64,000 bases of DNA from Flavobacterium sp. 245 (GTDB taxonomy: Bacteria; Bacteroidota; Bacteroidia; Flavobacteriales; Flavobacteriaceae). Positions 60,498 to 64,000 of the stretch are shown here, piece by piece (the stretch's first letter is position 1; every line of letters begins with the position of its first letter). Location of the stretch: the NCBI RefSeq assembly GCF_004362055.1, contig NZ_SNXB01000005.1, positions 372,001 to 436,000 on the forward strand, given 5' to 3'. The notes under the pieces were generated by a model. It was given only the letters and a program-made list of their open reading frames with translations. It was not told the origin of the DNA and did not search any database. The translations under genes were made by a program, and so were the position numbers.

Positions 60498-61868
60498 TTA
60501 ATCTCCGCCACATCCTCCACATGAACTGCCACACGAGCTTCCACATGAACTGCTGCAGGAACTCCCGCAAGAGGTTCCGCACGAAGAGCCGTTGCTGGAA
60601 GAACTGAAATTGCGATTTATATGACCCGTTAAAGGAATAAATGAATACGAAAGTCCGCCGTACAGAAAATAATTCCATTGCCAATCTTGTTCTGGTATAT
60701 TATTCTCTTTCTCATCTTTAAAACTGGAATGAACTGCTTTTTCAAACAAATAATTTCTTATTTTCTTGAAATAATAGTTTGAGATCAGCATCATCAAAAT
60801 CATCACTCCAATTATGTTGCCGACTGATTTTCCTCTTGAAATTCCGACAATTATTCTGCTGAAACCAATACTCAGAAGAAATCCAAAAACAAACAATGCG
60901 ACTTTTACAATCCACAAAAATTGTTTCGAATTAATAATTTCATCTCTGATTTTTCCAACAGATTTTTTCAACTGTTCAAATATTGGCTTGCTTTTTATTA
61001 TGTGATTTAATTGCCAGTAAGGCATTAAAGTATATTCTTTCATAATTTCGATAACACAATTTTCATATTGATTATCAGTTAAAGTGCCATCGGTCAATTT
61101 TAAATACTTGCCCAAAACCAGTACTTTTTTGTTTTCAACTAAGTTATTTACAACACCGTGAATAACAAAATCTAGTCGATTCTTTTGAAAAAGTACTAAT
61201 TCAAAAGGGGTGAGATTTTTAATTAGCAATGTGGTTTTCAAACTTTTAATTAATTTCTCAGCATATTTTTTCACATACTGCATTAATAAAACAACCCCAA
61301 TAGCAAATAAGAAAATGTAGCAGTAAACAAAATCTGGATTACCAATTTGAACTAAAATAGGTTTTAGTAATACCGAAATTGGAAAAATTAGAAGTACCAA
61401 GCATCCCAAAAATATTATTTTCAGCATAAACAGATCTAAATTGGAGACATCTAATTTCAGTGAGCTGAGCGCATTATCGTAATCCCAGATTTCTTTTGGC
61501 TGTTCGCCAAAATTTAACTCGTATAATTTTTTAGTTGCCTCTTTTGCTTTCTTAAATTTTTCAAATTCAGCTTTGTTATGCGTTGAAGGAATATGTTCTA
61601 TTTTTTTGGATAAAATGACACAAAGATCTGAATATGATTTAGTAAAGATCAAATGCTGATGCCAAACAATATCAACAATTTCTGAAGGCGAAACCATTTC
61701 ATTAGAAGTTGCTGCCAGATACATGAATTTTTTGTATTCGAGAATGGCAATTTTTGTAAAATAGATTGTCCAGCTATTTTCAAATGCCAATCTGGTCGAA
61801 AATCCATATTCTTCGCCTGGATTATCTAAATCGAATTTTTCAACTTCTGACCAAAGCGTTTTATCCAT
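60498..61868 (-). CDS. GRDP/TIGR04222-like membrane protein with Cys-periodic tail
   Basis: 456 residues. N-terminal part (about 1-135) with EIVDIVWHQHLIFTKSYSDLC, the pattern of the GRDP (DUF1399) family; two membrane segments about 147-205; a TIGR04222-like soluble part; two more membrane segments about 325-375; and a C-terminus of 29 residues with Cys at 430, 434, 438, 442, 446, 450, 453, one every four residues among Ser and Gly. Such tails in TIGR04222 proteins recall metal binding or modified peptides. No modification enzyme is adjacent. 8 bp after the endonuclease V gene, so in one operon with it. Confidence 0.72.
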   Translation of the reverse strand: MDKTLWSEVEKFDLDNPGEEYGFSTRLAFENSWTIYFTKIAILEYKKFMYLAATSNEMVSPSEIVDIVWHQHLIFTKSYSDLCVILSKKIEHIPSTHNKAEFEKFKKAKEATKKLYELNFGEQPKEIWDYDNALSSLKLDVSNLDLFMLKIIFLGCLVLLIFPISVLLKPILVQIGNPDFVYCYIFLFAIGVVLLMQYVKKYAEKLIKSLKTTLLIKNLTPFELVLFQKNRLDFVIHGVVNNLVENKKVLVLGKYLKLTDGTLTDNQYENCVIEIMKEYTLMPYWQLNHIIKSKPIFEQLKKSVGKIRDEIINSKQFLWIVKVALFVFGFLLSIGFSRIIVGISRGKSVGNIIGVMILMMLISNYYFKKIRNYLFEKAVHSSFKDEKENNIPEQDWQWNYFLYGGLSYSFIPLTGHINRNFSSSSNGSSCGTSCGSSCSSSCGSSCGSSCGGCGGD

Positions 61869-61875
61869 AAATATT

Positions 61876-62379
61876 TCAAAGTTCTTTTGTTAATCTATCC
61901 ATTTCTTTCAATAAAGTCGGCATTCGAAATTCGCCCGCCATACTTTCCACTTTTTTATAAGCCGCTTCCAAATCAATTCCGATAGAAGTTACAAACAATG
62001 GTTTTTTACTATCGCCTCTTAAAAGTGGCTTTTTATCTTTTTCAATACTTGCAAAATTCGTTTTGGCAACACCAATAATCGGAATTTGTCTGTTTAGTTT
62101 TTCATATAAATGCCCGCCTAAACCGTGCTTTTTATCATCATCTAAATATACAAAACCGTCGATAATAATTGCAGTAACCAACTTTAAATCAATATTATTT
62201 AATAAGCTGAGAATACACGGTAATTCTCTTTTGTAAAACTCGCCGGGAATGTATTCTTCTACATTATCTATAATTTCGGTATGAACTTTAAAATCTTTTT
62301 CCTGATTCCATTCTGTAAATTCAATGCAAACTGTTTTGGCTTTATTATCGTAATAATAAGTATCGAAGGCTAAAATCAT
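61876..62379 (-). CDS. Endonuclease V-like protein, short form
   Basis: 167 residues with the Nfi/EndoV pattern: MILAFDTYYYD (catalytic Asp), YIPGEFYKRELPCILSLL (Glu), VTAIIIDGFVYLDDDKKHGLGGHLYEKL, IPIIGVAKTNF. E. coli Nfi has about 223 residues, so this form is shorter at the N-terminus, with the first Asp very near the start. Cleaves DNA (or RNA in eukaryotes) next to inosine. Located 53 bp after the histidine kinase gene. Confidence 0.82.
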   Translation of the reverse strand: MILAFDTYYYDNKAKTVCIEFTEWNQEKDFKVHTEIIDNVEEYIPGEFYKRELPCILSLLNNIDLKLVTAIIIDGFVYLDDDKKHGLGGHLYEKLNRQIPIIGVAKTNFASIEKDKKPLLRGDSKKPLFVTSIGIDLEAAYKKVESMAGEFRMPTLLKEMDRLTKEL

Positions 62380-62432
62380 AAATTAAAATAGATAGTTTTT
62401 GGCTAATATAAATGTATTAGAGCAGAAATAAA

Positions 62433-63761
62433 TCAACCTTCAATTAAACAAATCTCAAAAGCCGTTTTTTCGTTTTCATTTTTATAATTGATATAACCGC
62501 CATGTGCTTCGATAATATTTTTGGATAAAGTCAGACCAATTCCGGCGCCTTCATTTCTGGTGGTGAAAAACGGCAGGAAAATTTTGTTTTCGATTTCCTT
62601 TTCGATTCCAATTCCGTTATCTGCAATTTTTATAAACGTCCGATTTTCTTTGGCTTCAGCCGAAATGAAAATCTGTTTTCGATTATTGTTTTTAAGCGCA
62701 TTTATCGAATTCGTCAAAAGATTGATCAAAACCTGTTCCATTTGCTGCGCATCAACATTGATCGAATAATGGAGCGAAATGCTGTTTACAACTTCAATAT
62801 TTTCTCTTTTAAACAAATGCTCCATAATATGAAGACAATTGTTTACCAATTCCTGAAGTTCGATTTTTTGTTTTTTAGGCGAAGGCAACATGGCCAGTTT
62901 TCGATAGCCTTCGACAAATTTCTGCAAATGGTCGCTTCGTCTGAGCATTGTTGCAACGCTGTTTTTTATGTCGTCTAAATCTTCAGAAGATAATGAATCC
63001 TGCTCGACCAAATCCTGCAAATTTTGACAAATGGAACGAATCGGCGTTATCGAATTCAGTAGTTCATGCGAAATCACTTTCATTAAATTAATCCAGGCAT
63101 CTTTCTCTTTTTTCTCGACAACATTCTGAATCGAATCGAGTAAAACAATAAAATAATCATTCTCAAAAATCTCCGTACGCGTCGCCTGCAACACAAAAGT
63201 CTGTGAATTTTGCTGATTGATGCTAATTTCGAGTGACGTTTTTATCTCCTGAAAATCATCTTTATCGATAATCTCACACAAAGAAGGCAAATGACTTTTA
63301 AGGTATTTCCATTTTGAGAATTTCGGCACATTAAAATGCGTCGAAAAATAATCATTCATTAAAAAAACGTCCCAGTCATTTTCCTGTTTTTGCAGAATAA
63401 TAATTCCGGTTTCGATATTATTTAAAATCGAAGTATATATAATGTCTTTTGAAACTTGTTCGTTTCGCTTGTTTTTCAAAATATCGTACAACTCAAACAA
63501 ATCATTTTTTCCGGATTTATGTTTCGAAAAATCAGAACTAAAATCATTTTGTATGATGGAAGAAATGGTTTTGTCATAAAGCAAAATGATACTTTTTACA
63601 TAATTATACAATTCTACAATAAGTAAAAAAACGATCAAAAAGCCAAAAATAGGCGCAAATACAAAGTTGATTTTATGTAGATAAATAGAAAATTCGATTG
63701 CGACCAAAATCAAAATTAACCGAAGGAAAAGCAGATGATATGTTTTTAACGATTTTAGCAT
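62433..63761 (-). CDS. Sensor histidine kinase, NtrB-like
   Basis: 442 residues: two adjacent membrane segments (about 9-27, 32-52), a PAS-like region (about 110-215), HisKA with phospho-acceptor His232 in VISHELLNSITPIRS, and a HATPase (LINLLTNSINAL N box, ADNGIGI G1, GAGIGLTLSKNII G2). The protein is cytoplasmic after the two TMs with almost no periplasmic loop. It starts one base after the stop of the response regulator gene, thus paired with it. Confidence 0.93.
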   Translation of the reverse strand: MLKSLKTYHLLFLRLILILVAIEFSIYLHKINFVFAPIFGFLIVFLLIVELYNYVKSIILLYDKTISSIIQNDFSSDFSKHKSGKNDLFELYDILKNKRNEQVSKDIIYTSILNNIETGIIILQKQENDWDVFLMNDYFSTHFNVPKFSKWKYLKSHLPSLCEIIDKDDFQEIKTSLEISINQQNSQTFVLQATRTEIFENDYFIVLLDSIQNVVEKKEKDAWINLMKVISHELLNSITPIRSICQNLQDLVEQDSLSSEDLDDIKNSVATMLRRSDHLQKFVEGYRKLAMLPSPKKQKIELQELVNNCLHIMEHLFKRENIEVVNSISLHYSINVDAQQMEQVLINLLTNSINALKNNNRKQIFISAEAKENRTFIKIADNGIGIEKEIENKIFLPFFTTRNEGAGIGLTLSKNIIEAHGGYINYKNENEKTAFEICLIEG

Positions 63762-63762
63762 A

Positions 63763-64000
63763 TTAATTGGTGCTGATATTATATTTTTCTAAACGGCGGT
63801 ACAAAGAACCTCGTGACAAACCAAGTTCTTCGGCGGTTTTGCTGATATTATTATTGTGTTTCAAAAGCGCTTTTTCTACCGTAGCTTTTTCTACCGACGA
63901 AAGCTGAATATCATCAGGATTTTCATATTCGGTTATTTGCTCTAAATCCAGATCGGAAACGGTGATTTTGTTATTTTCACAAAGAATTACTGCGCGCTCA
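63763..64000 (-). CDS. Sigma-54-dependent response regulator, C-terminal end (partial)
   Basis: Only the last 78 residues are in the window. They contain the Fis-type HTH LLKHNNNISKTAEELGLSRGSLYRRLEKYN followed by ISTN and the stop (63763-63765). This is the C-terminal DNA-binding end of NtrC-type activators; the receiver and AAA+ domains would be beyond the edge. Partner of the histidine kinase gene. The system presumably controls sigma-54 promoters. Confidence 0.88.
   Translation of the reverse strand, partial: ERAVILCENNKITVSDLDLEQITEYENPDDIQLSSVEKATVEKALLKHNNNISKTAEELGLSRGSLYRRLEKYNISTN

Overview
The window is a typical chromosome segment of a Flavobacterium-like member of the Bacteroidota. 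The evidence is the AT-rich sequence, start sites without Shine-Dalgarno boxes, promoters of the form TTG-N17-23-TAnnTTTG, the S46 dipeptidyl-peptidase, the large alpha-2-macroglobulin, the TonB/ExbBD set, and an hpt-adk-obg and purK-purE neighbourhood like that of flavobacteria. There are about 53 protein genes, one tRNA-Val, and very many intergenic inverted repeats. No rRNA, CRISPR array, phage or intact insertion sequence was seen.

Layout. 1-8.2 kb: end of an alpha-2-macroglobulin gene, then S46 peptidase, Obg GTPase, CNNM/CorC membrane protein, adenylate kinase and hypoxanthine phosphoribosyltransferase on the minus strand. 8.3-18.5 kb (mostly plus): PQQ-type sugar dehydrogenase lipoprotein, TonB-dependent receptor, a HEAT-like hypothetical, purK, a small membrane protein, purE, an M3 peptidase and a SanA-like protein. 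18.6-22.8 kb: a GbsR/MarR-type regulator with a cluster of small membrane proteins, a fatty acid desaturase and an SRPBCC protein. Two copies of one 26-bp palindrome flank the regulator. 22.9-32.1 kb: UbiA-like protein, glycine decarboxylase P-protein, an 880-bp repeat-only stretch, FabH-like synthase, methyltransferase, glycosyltransferase 2 and MlaEF transporter subunits. 32.1-36.9 kb (minus): outer-membrane-like protein, SprT-like protein, four-helix-bundle protein, SDR, M28 peptidase and acyl-CoA dehydrogenase. 37.3-44.5 kb: chalcone-isomerase-like protein, Glu/Leu/Phe/Val dehydrogenase, TonB-like protein convergent with ExbD/ExbB, folC, an internally duplicated secreted protein and tRNA-Val.

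44.5-48.2 kb is bracketed by a 21-bp direct repeat of the tRNA-Val 3' end and looks like an integrated segment: a membrane-bound winged-helix regulator, a divergent secreted protein and a signal peptidase I. 48.2-58.4 kb is accessory in character: amidohydrolase, gene remnants around a DJ-1/SnoaL-like/AraC group, small secreted or membrane proteins, a serine hydrolase, and an FAD monooxygenase with a DnaJ-like zinc-binding N-terminus. 58.5-64 kb (minus): a TetX-family flavin monooxygenase behind an AraC regulator, a GRDP/TIGR04222-like membrane protein with a periodic Cys tail, endonuclease V, and a histidine kinase / NtrC-type regulator pair cut by the window edge.

The observations most worth following are the GbsR-associated membrane cluster and its paired operators, the tRNA-Val-bounded segment with its one-component membrane regulator, a modular dispersed repeat with exchangeable hairpins (three copies), and the TetX homologue whose tetracycline-contact positions differ from TetX. 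All functions come from reading the sequence and remembered family motifs; no search was run.
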